A stretch of DNA of 64,000 nucleotides from Termitomyces sp. T153 (Eukaryota; Basidiomycota; Agaricomycetes; Agaricales; Lyophyllaceae): assembly GCA_018296165.2 (NCBI GenBank), contig JACKQL020000020.1, positions 186,001 through 250,000 on the forward strand, in the 5' to 3' direction. Numbering within the stretch: position 1 is the first letter of the stretch; each line of letters opens with the position of its first letter. Of the stretch, positions 1 through 11,364 are shown piece after piece. The notes beneath the pieces are model-generated. The model made no database searches and had not been told where the DNA came from. It worked only from the letters and a program-made list of their open reading frames with translations. The translations under genes were made by a program, and so were the position numbers.

Positions 1-2100
1 CTCAAGCAAGCAGTAACCTTGAAGCCAGTCCTCCTGTTCCCTGACAATGATTTTCCATTTTGTGTGGAAGCAGATAGCTCAGACTTTGCTACAGGAGCAG
101 TCCTCTCTCAGCAGTCAAAGGAGGATGGCAAATGGCATCTAGTAGCCTTCTACTCCAAGAGCCTTAATGCAGTGGAACAGAACTACAAGATCTACAACAA
201 GAAAATGCTAGCAATTATTTGGTTCTTTGAAGACTGGTGGCACTTCCTGAAGGGCACATGGCATAAGTTTGAAGTCTGGACAGACTACAAGAACCTTGAG
301 TACTTCTGTTCTGCTAAGAAATGCAATTGATGCTAGGCTCGGTAGTCCCTGTATATAGCCAACTTTGACTTCTCACTGCATCACAAACCTGGACAAAGCA
401 TGAGCAAACCAGATGCATTGTCCAGGCAGGCTGACCATGGCATAGGAGCAGGAGATAATGACAACATTGTTCTTCTCAAGCCTGAGCTCTTTGCCATTCA
501 TGTGCTAGAAGAGATTGTAGTTCAAGGGGATGAGGCAAACATTCTTAGAGACATTCAAAGAGGGAACCAAAAGGGTGCACAGGAGAATGCAGTTGCTCAG
601 GCTGCACAGGCCCTATGAGCTTGATGGGCAAGCAGAGTCAAGTCAGTGCATGCAGATGAGTGGGGTCTTCAGGATGGGCTTCTGACCTTCGGAGGATGCA
701 TTTATGTGCCTAACATTTCAGAACTTTGCTGGCACATTGTAGAACAACATCACAACTCTTAGGTAGTTGGACATTCTAGAAGATAGAAGACACTAAAGCT
801 GATATCCTGGAACTATTGGTGGCCACAGATCTTCAGATATGTAAGCACCTACACTAGCACCTGTGATCTCTGTCTTTGCACTAAGCCTCACTGCTAGCCA
901 CCCATGGGCCAGCTCCACCCACTTTCTATTCCAGCTGCCTGCTAGAGTGTTGCATTGGCAGATTTCATTGTGGAACTCTCAGATGCTCATAGATATGATG
1001 CAGTGATGGTAGTCATGGACCTTTATAGTGAATGAGCCCACTTCATCCCTACCCACACAACATGCTCTGCCTTGGGAGTGGCTAGTCTGTATTGCAAGAA
1101 TGTCTGAAAGCTCCATGGTTTGTCTAATGGGTATGTCTCTGACCAAGGCTCCCAGTTTGTGGCAGAGTTTACTTGGGAACTGTACCATTTGCTCAGAGTG
1201 AAGCTCTATACCACCACCACCTATCACCCTCAGTCAGATGGGCAGATAGAGTGTGTTAATTAGGAACTGGAACAGTATCTCCACCTTTCTTGCAACAAGA
1301 AGCAGGATGACTAGGATGAGCTCCTGCCAGATGCTGAGTTCCAGTATAACAACCATGTTCACTCTTCCACACAGATGACTCTATTTTTTCTAGACACTGG
1401 CAGGCACTCCCACATGGGATTTGAACCTTGTGCACACCCTTCTGAGAATGATTCCATGAATGAGTTTGTGGATAGGATGAAGAGGGTGCAGGAGGAGGCA
1501 AAAGCTGTGTTAGTAAAGGCTAAGAACAACATAGCATGCTACTATGACTGTCACTAGATGCCAGCCCCAGTTTACAAGCCAGAAGACTGTGTGTACTTGG
1601 ATAGCTCAGATATTAAGACAACAAGGCCATCTCAAAAACTGCCACATTGTCATCTTGGCCCCTTCATGGTCAAGAAAAAAGTGAGGCCTTTAGCATACCA
1701 ACTTAAGCTCCTAGCAGGCCTATGCTAATTGCACTCAGTCTTCAATGTTGTCAAACTTTTCCCAGTGCCAGAAGATCCAATATCTGGCTGCTGCCCTAAG
1801 CCACCCCCACCACCAGTCCTGGTCAATGATGAGGAGTATGAAGTGGAGAAAGTCTTGGATAGCAGGATATTCTGAGAGAAGCTGCATCTCAAGGTGAAGT
1901 GGAAAGGATATGGCATTGAGGACATCTCTTGGGAACCATAGGCCAATGTGTGTGCACCTGCCCTAGTCTGGGACTTTACCACAGACATCTCAATGCTCCA
2001 AAAGCCATCTGAGGCATCTACTCCCTTTTAGCAGCTAACTAGGCAATCCATGACTTCTTCTGCCCAGTGCATCAAGATGCTGCATGCTAGAGGAGGGTGA
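1..2100 (+). pseudogene. Ty3/gypsy chromovirus pol remnant (RNase H, integrase, chromodomain)
   Basis: This is the 3' part of a gypsy-type polyprotein that begins before the window. Positions 19-330 encode the RNase H segment next to the reverse transcriptase (VEADSSDFATGAVLSQQ, then LEYFCSAKK). About 950-1560 encodes the integrase core, with the first Asp in VMDLYSE, the second in SDQGSQF, and the Glu in the YHPQSDGQIECVN block. About 1835-1960 encodes a chromodomain (VLDSRIF, LKVKWKGYG, DISWEP), which assigns it to the chromovirus branch. The frame is broken by many stops and shifts, including TGA near 1034 and 1873 and TAG near 1258, 1311 and 1939. Most sit where CGA, CAG or TGG is expected, so transitions explain them. 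CG dinucleotides are almost absent. The element is dead. A purine-rich run just before 2101 is a likely polypurine tract ahead of the 3' LTR. Confidence 0.9.
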
Positions 2101-2454
2101 TGTCAGGGAACTGCTTATGCATGTGTTTTGGTCATGTGATTGGTCACATGATCAGTTGCTGTATGCATTCTGCATAGAAGCTATATGGCAAGGTATGCAT
2201 GTGTTTTGGTCATGTGATTGGCCACATGATCAGTTGCCATGTGCATTCAGTGCAGAAGCCACATGGCAAGGTCACATGACTTTGAGTAGATTTTCTGAAC
2301 CCTGGAATGGGAGATCCTCAGACTTGTTCTCTTTGAATCTCCCTTTCCCAGGTGTGTAGTCCTACTTGTAGACATTGTACTGTGCTGAATAGACTTTGGA
2401 TCTCCCTCTGCCAGTTGTGTGATTGAGCCACAGCCTCCAGAGGTTGCCCTTACA
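2101..2454 (+). repeat. Probable 3' LTR of the gypsy element
   Basis: It begins TGTCAGGGAACTGC directly after a purine-rich tract that follows the pol remnant, as expected for a polypurine tract and LTR start. It may end at about 2454 (CCCTTACA). The start is better supported than the end, because no second copy of this LTR is in the window for comparison. Confidence 0.5.
2116..2274 (+). repeat. Two-unit 78-bp tandem repeat inside the LTR
   Basis: The block starting TATGCATGTGTTTTGGTCAT at 2116 recurs at 2194 with a few differences, mainly transitions. Each unit contains the near-palindrome GTCATGTGATTGG(T/C)CACATGATC. Its place in the first part of the LTR suggests a duplicated promoter or enhancer element. 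Confidence 0.8.
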
Positions 2455-2510
2455 TTATTAGGCCAACACAATGTTCTACACATATAATCTGTGTTTTAGT
2501 GGTATTTAGA

Positions 2511-3328
2511 TGTTAGATACTTATAAGGGCAAGCTGGGGGAGTGGTTCAAGTAAGTCTGAGGAAGTCCAGGGAGTGCTAAGGACTAGGTATGGTAAGGGG
2601 CAAGCATGGGAGTGTCAGGTATAAAGTCCAGGAGCAGATACTTGGAAGGCAGGGCTGCTTAGGTCACATGAGCAATAAGAGTGAGACCAAGGTTTGATGG
2701 ACAATCAGGTATGGTTGATGAGTTCTGGGGCTGAGCATAAAATGAGGTCTGGGATTAAATAAACAGAGGTTGGAATGGAGATAGAGTTGAGGAAACCAGG
2801 CACATGTGAAAGGAAACTGAAATAGAAGAGAAAAGATGGAGTTGAAACAAGATAGAGATGAGAACAAAATGTGATTGAGACAATATAGGATAGAGACTAA
2901 AACAATCGAACAGAAAGGAGGCATGAACACAAGTAATATCAAGACTATCAAAACTGATATTACTCTACAACTTAACTACCAGCTGCTGGACCTCCTCCAG
3001 GGATTGTAGGTCTGATGGCAGGGGCTTATTAGGCCTGTGCAGGTTTAACAGGTGTTGGTTCTGATTGGGTGGGCTGTAGTAATGCATTGGTGTGGGTCTA
3101 TGATGTATACCAGGGTTTAGGAAAAGTGTTGGAAGTACTCGAGAGCTTGGTGGGGATTGGGAGAGTGACAGGGGCCACTAGGGGGCCATTGGAGCTTGCT
3201 AGGGAAGTGTCAGAGTTTGCTGGGGCAGGCATTAGGGGTAAACAAAGGTTGAGGGAGTGTTGGCAGGTACTCTGGAGGAGTTTGGTTGCTTGGAGGGTGG
3301 TTTAGAGGTCTGGAGATGAGTTATAACA
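2511..3328 (+). repeat. Old solo-LTR-like repeat related to the young LTR at 55.1-56.2 kb
   Basis: The plus strand at about 3180-3230 (GGCCATTGGAGCTTGCTAGG and following) matches the reverse complement of the LTR at 55108-56243. The last bases before 3328 (GAGTTATAACA) match the end of that LTR (GGGTCATGACA). A purine-rich central part is shared in character and position. The left end, TGTTAGATAC at 2511, is only a guess by analogy. This copy has lost its CG sites while the 55-kb copy keeps them, so it is the older of the two. It cuts off the copia remnant that follows. Confidence 0.55.
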
Positions 3329-3344
3329 GGTGGGGCATCAGTTA

Positions 3345-5700
3345 ACAGTAAGATAGGAACAGTTTGCCCAAAATTAAAAATTGATGAATCATTGTCATTG
3401 GAAACTGCATAGGAATAAGACAGCTATGAACATTCTCATTGAACACCACATTGTGAGAGAAGAAATAGAAACCATTTAATTCTTACACCCTCCAACCTAA
3501 CCTCCCCTCCTCATATCTGACAAAAATTGCCTCAAAATGCCTAGTATCCCCTTTGGAACAAATTTTTGATGTATGCAAGACAAAGCACTAGCAACTTCCA
3601 TACCTGAAAATGGAACAAATCAGGTTTAATGCCCTCTACAAGTTCAAACAGTGTCATGAGTGCAGGCAGAATTAAGGAAGGAAGCCATTTACAAAAGTAT
3701 TGCACTGTTAAGATGGCATCACCCAAAAAAAACAAAAGTAAGCCTGATTCTGCCATCAATGTCTGAGCTGTATCCTAAATAGTATGCATGTCATTATGTT
3801 GATGAACATAAGCAGCCATTGACTGAAGAACAAGACCCAGAGAGTCCAGATAGTTCTGCAAGCCTCTGCAACAAACTCCTTTTCCCCATAACACCAAACA
3901 ACCCTAACCTTTCTCCCTAACTTCAAGTCAAGTTGAGCCTGAACAGTCTTAAGATGTTTGGTGACCTGATCCTTTGAGGATAAAAGAGCAGTGTAATCAT
4001 AGTTTAAAAAATCATCCAGAATGGAATGAAAGTGATTTAAATGACCATTCACAAACTGAGTAGGAAAAGGACCACATGCATCCATGTGAAGATCACAAAT
4101 CTTATCTGCTCACATGTGAGCAGCTTGCCTGGACTGCTGTCCATCTTATGGAGAATTTTGACTATATTGCAAAGCAACTTAGAGACATGGTGATGGCTGG
4201 AAATGACAGAATAGACAGAGAGCCATGACAAACAAAGTCACAGTACAAGAATGAGAGACAATTGTAGACTGAGGCATCCATGGACTTGTAATTGAGATGA
4301 GGAGATGAAGCAGGGGAAAATATGGATGTTGTATCCCATGTAAAGTGAATGTCCATACCATAGTCAACCATTGAACTAATAGAAAGGAGATTGATTAGCA
4401 CATCTGGATCATAGGGGCAGTCCTGTAGAACCAATGTGATGTTCCTACCATTGACATGCACTCAAAAATGACATTCACCCCAAGCTAAAGTGGTGAGTGT
4501 CCCACAACTAGCAGTCCCTACAGATACAGCAAGTCTAGGAGCATAGGTCCAGAAACATCAATGGTCATGGATAATATGAGTTGTGCACTCTGAATCCAAA
4601 ATAGCATTCAAATGTGCTGATACTGAGGCAAGCACAAAGTCACTTGCAGAGCCCACAAAGGCAAAATATGGAGGTGAAGACAAGGAATCAGGAGATGAGT
4701 CATACAGGTGAAAAGCAGTGTCATTGTCACCCTCCTCAGCAACAGTAGGTAATACAGGCATACTACTGTCATCAGGTATATGTTGTTGGATACAAAAGAC
4801 AGGGGAGAAGGAATGGACTCAGTCACTGGGTTGGAGACTGCAACATTGGCATGAGGACAAGAAAAACCCTCTCTAGTCTGATCACTAGCTGGAGCCTGAT
4901 GCTGTTGAGTATGATCTGAAGCTAATGGAGTTGATGCAGCAGGAAAAGGGGTCTGTGCAGTAGGAGCAGAAGAAATGGATTGGCAAATAGTAGTAGAGAT
5001 GGATTTGGAGAAAGGACAAGCTGCATGATGATGGCAGACATTGATGTCAATCTTGAGGATGGTATCAGCCAAGTCATAAAAGTCAAAAGTGCCACTGGGA
5101 CTTATGACCCAAGAATGATGAACTTCCTCTCAGATGACAGCATGAAAAAAAATGAGTCAGGAGAAAGGGGAGGAGTAAAGGTACTACTAGAAAGAGAGGT
5201 AGAAGAAGAGGTGCAAGCTGCAAGACAAGAGTGTGTATAAAAAACAGGTACAGGCTTTGATGGAGATACATGTGGAGCTGAAGAAACAGGTGTTGTGGTA
5301 GAAAAGGAAGCCTGAGTCACAGGAAAAGGTGAAAAGGAAGATATATGCATATGAGAAGGAACAAAACAAGTAATAGGGTGACAAGTTGGAAGGGAAGGAG
5401 GGTAAATGAGAGGGCAAATTTCAAAAGAAAGCAGCAGACTGGGGGGGATGACCCAATGAAATAACCCATAGCATCAAATGTGACAAAGATGGCATAATCT
5501 GAGGCTAGGAATGTTGAGAAGTGTGCATCAAAAGGATCAGCCATTCTGAGGATGAAGGGAGAAAGGCAGAACGGAATGAGGTCTGAAGAGGCAAGTGAGA
5601 GCCTGAGAAACAGAGTACAAAGATGCAAATACTAAGGAACCTGATAGAGAGTTGTCTCTGGCAGCTCAGATAGTACAAGAAATCCTAGAAGAGGATCCCC
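3345..5700 (-). pseudogene. Ty1/copia gag-protease-integrase remnant
   Basis: Read on the minus strand from about 5570 downward. A gag-like start (MADPFDAHFSTF) lies near 5540. A protease active-site region lies at about 4580 (ILDSECTTHI, where copia proteases have DSG, so the Gly is mutated). A GAG-pre-integrase-like stretch with VLINLLSIS follows at about 4400. Integrase pieces run from 4085 to about 3380 (MDACGPFPTQ, FHSILDDF, the degenerate core near 3750, then GWRV and FSHNVVFNE). Protease-integrase order before any reverse transcriptase is diagnostic for copia. Reverse transcriptase and RNase H are missing: the remnant ends where the LTR-like repeat at 2511-3328 begins. Stops, frameshifts and loss of CG sites mark it as long dead. 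Confidence 0.85.
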
Positions 5701-5989
5701 ATAACCTGCTGGACCAGTACTGAGAGCCAATGCAACAGATAATGAATCCTCAGTGTCTGTCATAGTAGAAGAAAGAACAACTAAATTGATCATACCTATG
5801 TGACAGATAATAACTATGCATAAGGTATCAGTACTGTAGAAACAAAAGGAAGTGATATAAGCTACTCACATCCTCAGTGACTGTTGTAGTAGAAGAAACA
5901 ATAACTGAGGATGGAGAGCCACATTGACCATGTCTATGCCTCAATAATCACATGATCATGCAGCTACTGACCCAGACCATACCATCTGT

Positions 5990-6186
5990 TTAACAGTATG
6001 GAAGCATGGCTAACAATTAATCTATACTGAGTAATGTCTGAGCATATGATTCATGGAAGGCAACTAATGGGGACAGAAGGGTGCAGGGCATGACAGGCAG
6101 TATGTCAGATGAGCTAGAATGGTGGATCATCCTTGGACTAAGCCCAGAATAGAGTTGAACAGTTGTAAAGAGGCTGTCTCCTTACA
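5990..6186 (-). repeat. Copia-family LTR segment
   Basis: This stretch matches 49340-49535 closely (shared GGCAACTAATGGGGACAGAA, GAATGGTGGATCATCCTTGG) and both end in TTACA on the plus strand, which is TGTAA at the LTR start on the minus strand. It lies upstream of the copia remnant in the right orientation for a 5' LTR. The match fades left of about 5990, so the rest of this LTR is diverged or lost. Confidence 0.75.
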
Positions 6187-7830
6187 GCTGTGGGTTTTTG
6201 GTGTTAGCTTTGAGGAGGTCAAGGATAGATACTTGACATATCCCCTGTGGTGCTGGGGCAGTGTTGACATCTATCCAAGGAATAGGCTTCAGGGGGGACT
6301 TAAATTTCCTTGTTGGGCTGAGCATCCAGGTATTGGGGTTGCCTGTGGAGAAATAGAAATAGGACATGTTGTTCTATAAATACTTAGCATCAAGGTCCTC
6401 ACAATTTTTGAAGACTGTGCACTTGCACAACAAGCTTGCATGTGTTGAGTCAGGTCTACAGGAGACACAGCATGGAGCTGCTTCCTTGGAACAGGTTATT
6501 GTAGTGTGGTCATTGCTCATGCAGCATCCACACCAGTCTTCCTGCTTCCACAATGCACCCATATGCCCATAGTATTGGCATTTGTTGCATCATAACAGTT
6601 TCCTCATGTCTTTCTTGGTGGCCACTAGATGGCCAGAAATGAAGACTTATTCTCTGAGAAGGCAGTTAGCTGACTCAACATCACTGCAGGTTACCTTAAG
6701 CAAGGCTAGGGTCTGGTTTGGCACCCTGTCCTCCACTTTCTTAAGCTATCTGGCTGCTGATATTGAGCCTGCCTGCAAGCTGTTCTCCTCCTCAAAAGCT
6801 GCAATGTTCCCAGCCCTTGTGGGATTGAAGGTGCCATTGCATGGCACAAAGCAAATGATCAGGTGGTGGGCCTTAGCAAGAATCCTCACAGAGTCACTTA
6901 TACTTGTCTCAACCAAGTTGGGATCATTTGCATAGCATTTGAAGCAATCTGTAGATTCAGCCAAGTCCAACCCAAAGGCATAGCCACCCCTTTCAAGTAA
7001 CTGGATACTATGAACTACAGTCTTGAAGGGTTTAGGAGCCACTCTATCAACCATTGGCAGGTCTGCTCCAGCCTTATCAATCTGGGCAAGGAGCTTATTA
7101 ACCTACTCACATAATGCAGCATTGCCCAAGAGAGTCCTGTTTATGGGAGCATCAAGTGAGCCAAGATCAACCTTGACAAGCACAATTCAGGCTCCTTATA
7201 GGAGGCACTGGTGCAAATGAGTGAGCTCAGGTGCAATAGTAGGGTTGAAGTCTGGTCATGTCTTGGAGAGGAGCAGCTACAATGCTTGCCCATGTGGGCC
7301 TCTGTTGGGGAGTGACCATGGGGCTTGCCAATTTTTTCAATACCTCATTCAGCAATTTTGTGGCCAAGGCCATGTCAGAGCAGATGTTTTTCAAGGCAAG
7401 TGTGGTTTCAGCTTGACTGGTGTTGGCTGCTGAGGTGAAGCCAAGGGAGGACAACATGCAGTTGATGACAGAATTCACATGGTTGAGCACCTTATCAGCC
7501 ACAGCTTGTGCCAAGGTATCCAAAATGTCATCCTCTATGTCATCCTCCAGCAGAAAAACAAGGCAAGGACTACATTTCTTGTGTCACCTTTGAACTTGGA
7601 CCTTCAGGACTTACCGAAGTCACTAGCAGGATTTGGACTAGTTTCTGATAATTGTAGGGCTCACCTGCAAGAACCCAGCCTTTAGATTCCAGCCACCAAC
7701 AAGCATCAGCAGCTGATTTCACCAGGCCAGAGTCTCTGGCAAGTAGGGAACCAAATTTAGCATGAGTTGGGAGTTGTCTAATTGGTGTTGGAGCCTTAGT
7801 TCTGCTGGTGCTGCTCAAGTTTGAATTCAT
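6187..7830 (-). pseudogene. Non-LTR retrotransposon ORF1-like remnant with zinc knuckles
   Basis: Minus-strand fragments in several frames join into one broken protein. The probable start is the Met at 7830 (MNSNLSSTSRTK). Next come a helical region (NHVNSVINCMLSSLGFTSAA, near 7480), a central region (GGYAFGLDLAESTD, near 6990) and a double cysteine-histidine cluster near 6440-6530 of CX2CX4HX4C type (CGCCMSNDHTTITC, then a second cluster). Such double knuckles are typical of ORF1/gag-like proteins of fungal LINE elements, which is why I favour that class. No endonuclease or reverse transcriptase follows, because the reading is cut by the copia LTR at 6186. The class is inferred from the knuckles alone. 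Confidence 0.6.
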
Positions 7831-8745
7831 TGGCAGTCTGGCAGGTGGCAGCATCAAGCACAGTCTGGATGGCAGTGAGGATGCATGACAGGGGTGGTTG
7901 AGAGGGCCTTGTGAGCCACAGAGAAAGAGAGAGAGTAAGAATATAGTAAGATCTACACTACCAAAGAATAGCAACACCAGGACCAGGAAAGGGATGATGG
8001 TGGTTACAGTTAAAGAAGTGTCCTAGCCCCTTGGTTGAAAGTACTTCTCTCTAGAAGATGGGAGGATGAGAATGAGAGGCTAGCTTGAAATAAGAGAAAC
8101 AAGAATGGGGTCCAGTAGAGGCAGTTCCCTGACACTAATGGCAAACTCTATGGAAATGAGGAATGTTGCCTCTTCCAGCAGGATATCCCCATGTTGCTTT
8201 AACCTAAAATTGTCTGTTGCCCTGAGATCACCATGCCTGACAACCACCTCAATGACCCATACAAAGTAGAAAGCATCTTTGAAGGTGCCAGGTGGGTTCT
8301 CAAAGGTACCATTCAGCAAGGCAAGTGTCATTACAATGCAGAAGGAAACATAGTTTCACCCTCTAGCACCATGAATTCTAACTACCCTGGCATTCTATGG
8401 TACAATAAGTATCATTTTTGTATGTAATCAATGCAATTTCCCACCTTCAGTCTGTAATAAATTTGAAATTGTGGCATTCAAGCACACTTACAGTGGTGTA
8501 TGTGGCCAGGATTGCAACATACATGACATTATGCCCAAAGAAATTTGCAGATTTCAAAGGCACAGAATACATTAAGAAAGCATGTTCTTGGGGGGTTCTT
8601 ATCTGGCCTCAATGATGATGACCTTGCTGCAAGAATACATGATTCAGACTACTCACCACACTGTAGAAGGGCTGGAATCATGATGAGTGTGGAAATAAGA
8701 TACATCAGATAGATAGATAACCTAATTAGGAAAAAAAGGGGTACA
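7831..8745. other. CG-depleted transposon-derived sequence, no gene recognised
   Basis: Base composition is the same as in the dead elements to the left, with hardly any CG. Short open stretches on both strands match nothing I recognise. Part may be the 5' untranslated end of the ORF1-like element. At about 8750 the sequence changes abruptly to CG-containing host DNA. Confidence 0.6.
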
Positions 8746-9779
8746 AGCCCACTTTTGAGAGGAAAAAAAATCAAATTTAATTGGTTACGTTTACTTGGAA
8801 GCTGTCTTGAGAGCAGTCTATTCTGAGAGTTTCAAGGGAAAATACTAAGTTTCGTAAGCATTGCAAAATTTCATGTCACGGTATATGTTGATAGTTTACG
8901 TAAGGGTCAGGAAATGTCAACAACTCCGAATGTGCTTCTGACGATTTCAACGATCTAAACGACTAAATATGCGGTGCGCCACCTTGCATCGCGGATTGTG
9001 GATTCCTTGATGTACCTGAAACCCGAGTCGGATTCATGCGACTCGGAAATTCTTTCATGTTGAACGATGGTTTTGGATGTTCACGGAACCGACTAGTGGT
9101 ACGCCAGAAGGCGAGCTTGACTGCCGCCAACGCCTTGACCGACATAGGATCAAGAATACATAATTCTGGCTTCGTCTAAGACTAGCTCCTCCGATGTTTT
9201 GAGCACGCCTGCTTTCAACTTCACCTCGGAACCTTGGAAATGAAAATAAGGTCGATTGATTTTCTAACGACACCATAAGTATTCGATGAAGTCCCCTTTA
9301 GTGAAGTCATGCCTTCAATGCCTACATTTTGATCTTTATCACCGCCTTCTTGACAGAATTCTGGATTTTGTGGTCCCAAGTCTTCCTGGCAACGCGAAAT
9401 TCCTTTACGTATGCTCAGAAGAGAAATTTGTTAATCGCGCCCTACCCTTCATACTCGATAGCAAACGAGGTTCGTCTAAACTCATACAGTATAAAATGGA
9501 TTTGATGCCGAAATCTGTTATGTAAATCAAATCAGTAAGTTTTTTTTTCAAGGAAGGTTAAGTCATGTAACCTTACTACAGTATCTTGATGACCATGCTA
9601 GCTGTCAAATACTCGGACAATAATCTAAAATCGGGAAGAACCCCCCTCGGAAGACCGTCGCCCAGGGTTGTCCTTGATTCTTGAATACGCACGGTCAATT
9701 AACAAGCCGCATATAATTTCTATCACACCATAAGTACCTTCCGCCCCGAAAGTTCATCCGTTGTCTTCGACCACTCGAA
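8746..9779. other. Intergenic DNA upstream of the membrane-protein gene pair
   Basis: Normal CG content returns here. An open stretch at 9286-9525 (plus) could encode 79 residues (DLYHRLLDRILDFVVPSLPG), but I do not recognise it and it has no clear splice context. It may be a gene relic. No other gene is visible. Confidence 0.5.
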
Positions 9780-11364
9780 ATGCCCGATTGGAGGTCACCA
9801 CAGGAACTACAAAAGGAGGAGCTGATATTTTCGAAATTTACGCACGCGCTTTTCGGTCTCTACATGTACGTAGCCTTACAAGATCTCTCGTATACCGTGC
9901 GACTGACTAGGTTTACCAATTGGTAGATATGAATGGTTCATTTCTCTTGACTTTGAATGGCAATTCATTTCTAGAAAGAAACAGTTTCGGTGGCCCTTGG
10001 TAAGTAAGCCTCTTGCATGATAGCATACGCCCGCCGTTCATCAGTTTTTCAGATATTCTATTTCGCTGGGCGTTATCTACTGTTATGTGCCATGATTGGA
10101 ATGTAAGTCGTAGTTGCCACTAATCAAGATTAAGACTGATTTTATCCCTATTACAGTGCGATTTCTCTTGATACTACTACGTACGTTTTATAACTTTTTC
10201 CTGTTCATCTATATAATGAATATACAGAAAAATAAACTGTCAAGCGCTATATACCTTTACGCAGGTTAGTCTCGGTCTATTGAAATTTGTCATCTAATAG
10301 CCAGTCCATAGCTGGCAGGAAACTCGTCGGTAGGCTTGGCCAGCATTAATCTCTCAATACGAACGTACGACCTAGAGCAGTTTGTTATTGATGGTTCTGA
10401 CAATTTGCTCAGAATGGCTGTATGGTCACGAGATCGATATATCATCGGATTCCTCGTCGTTCTCATTCTTGGGCATTGGTCACTCATCCTCCAAGGTAAA
10501 AATGATTGTTAAATAGATTGAACACGCTAAGTTGTTCATAGGGGTTAATTTGTCGGTGATTTGGGTTGATAGCACTGGTTGTGTTATCACTTGGACTAAT
10601 AACAAGATCCTCGCTGCCACCTTCGTATATTCGATGTGCTTCGACCTCGTTGTCCTGGCACTCAATGCATACAAGCTCCTCGATATCAACGCAAAAGAGA
10701 AAGGATTTATGTCAAGTCGAATTGCGAAAATGATTTTCGAGGATGGTCTGATCTATTTCGTCATCGCGTTCGTGACCCATTCTGCGTCTTTCGTCACTCA
10801 AACCAATTCCTTCTCACTAGCTTTCTGGCCAATCTGCTTGCAACAGTCTTTATGGTAATTAACTTGAATCAGATAATGAGTGTCATTTTTAATGTCCCTG
10901 CGGCTGTGGCTTCAACAGCGAGTATCTATCAGATCTTTAAGTTTATTCACTCATTTGACTGCCCTATGTAGATCGTTGCCTCTCGTGTAGTTCGAAGGCT
11001 CGCAAAATACAGCAATCCGCAAGTTCTGTAAGTGTTGGATATGATTTGTTGTAGATGGAACTCTGATCGCGTTCAGTCACTCAGCCCACTCCGGTCCTGT
11101 CGCATTTCGTGGAGCGCAAACTTTACCTCGTCATGCGACATCTTTCAATCCAAACATCCCGACAGCTGGAGTTCATGTGCAGGTCAGCACAATATACTCT
11201 TGATCTCGACTTCCACATCGTACTCAGTGATGGTTTTCTGCTTTCAGATGGAAACCTTCACGCGAGAAGAAGATTACTCGACTCCTGAAATCAAGCCTGT
11301 GAAGCGTTTCCGTGAGGATAGCGACACGGAACATGACCTCGAAGGGAAGGCTCGTTCTCTTTGA
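9780..11364 (+). CDS. Multi-pass membrane protein, tandem copy A
   Basis: Twelve exons give a 335-residue protein: 9780-9865, 9927-9999, 10053-10102, 10157-10180, 10228-10264, 10312-10364, 10413-10495, 10542-10767, 10821-10917, 10972-11027, 11077-11182, 11248-11364. Lengths sum in frame and most junctions align with copy B at 13156-14898. The protein has a short soluble start (MPDWRSPQELQKEE), a conserved YEWFISLDFEWQF block, then about six or seven hydrophobic segments (FRWPLIFYFAGRYLLLCAMI, then GFLVVLILGHWSLIL), and a charged cytosolic tail (METFTREEDY onward). This layout resembles the large family of agaricomycete seven-TM-like proteins of unknown function with DUF6533-type N-terminal regions; the family placement is by overall pattern. 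The intron at 10918-10971 would use a GC donor (GCGAGT). A canonical alternative reading reaches a stop at 10971. Confidence 0.82.

Noticed and set aside
2664..2951. Hydrophobic minus-strand frame of 95 residues
   Set aside because: It is the complement of a purine-rich LTR-like segment. Composition alone explains the Leu/Phe/Ser-rich translation.
5083..5628. Overlapping Cys/Phe/Leu-rich minus-strand frames suggesting membrane proteins
   Set aside because: They lie in the copia gag region and arise from biased composition. The meaningful frame there is the gag-like MADPFDAHF reading.
10636..10971. A 111-residue open frame across the middle of membrane-protein gene A
   Set aside because: It joins intron and exon sequence in part out of frame with the conserved protein. 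The paralog at 13-15 kb shows the true exons.
11028..11054. A 27-nt intron in gene A ending at GTAG (11054)
   Set aside because: Too short for the genome pattern and it shifts the frame. The acceptor at 11076 gives a 49-nt intron and a tail matching copy B.
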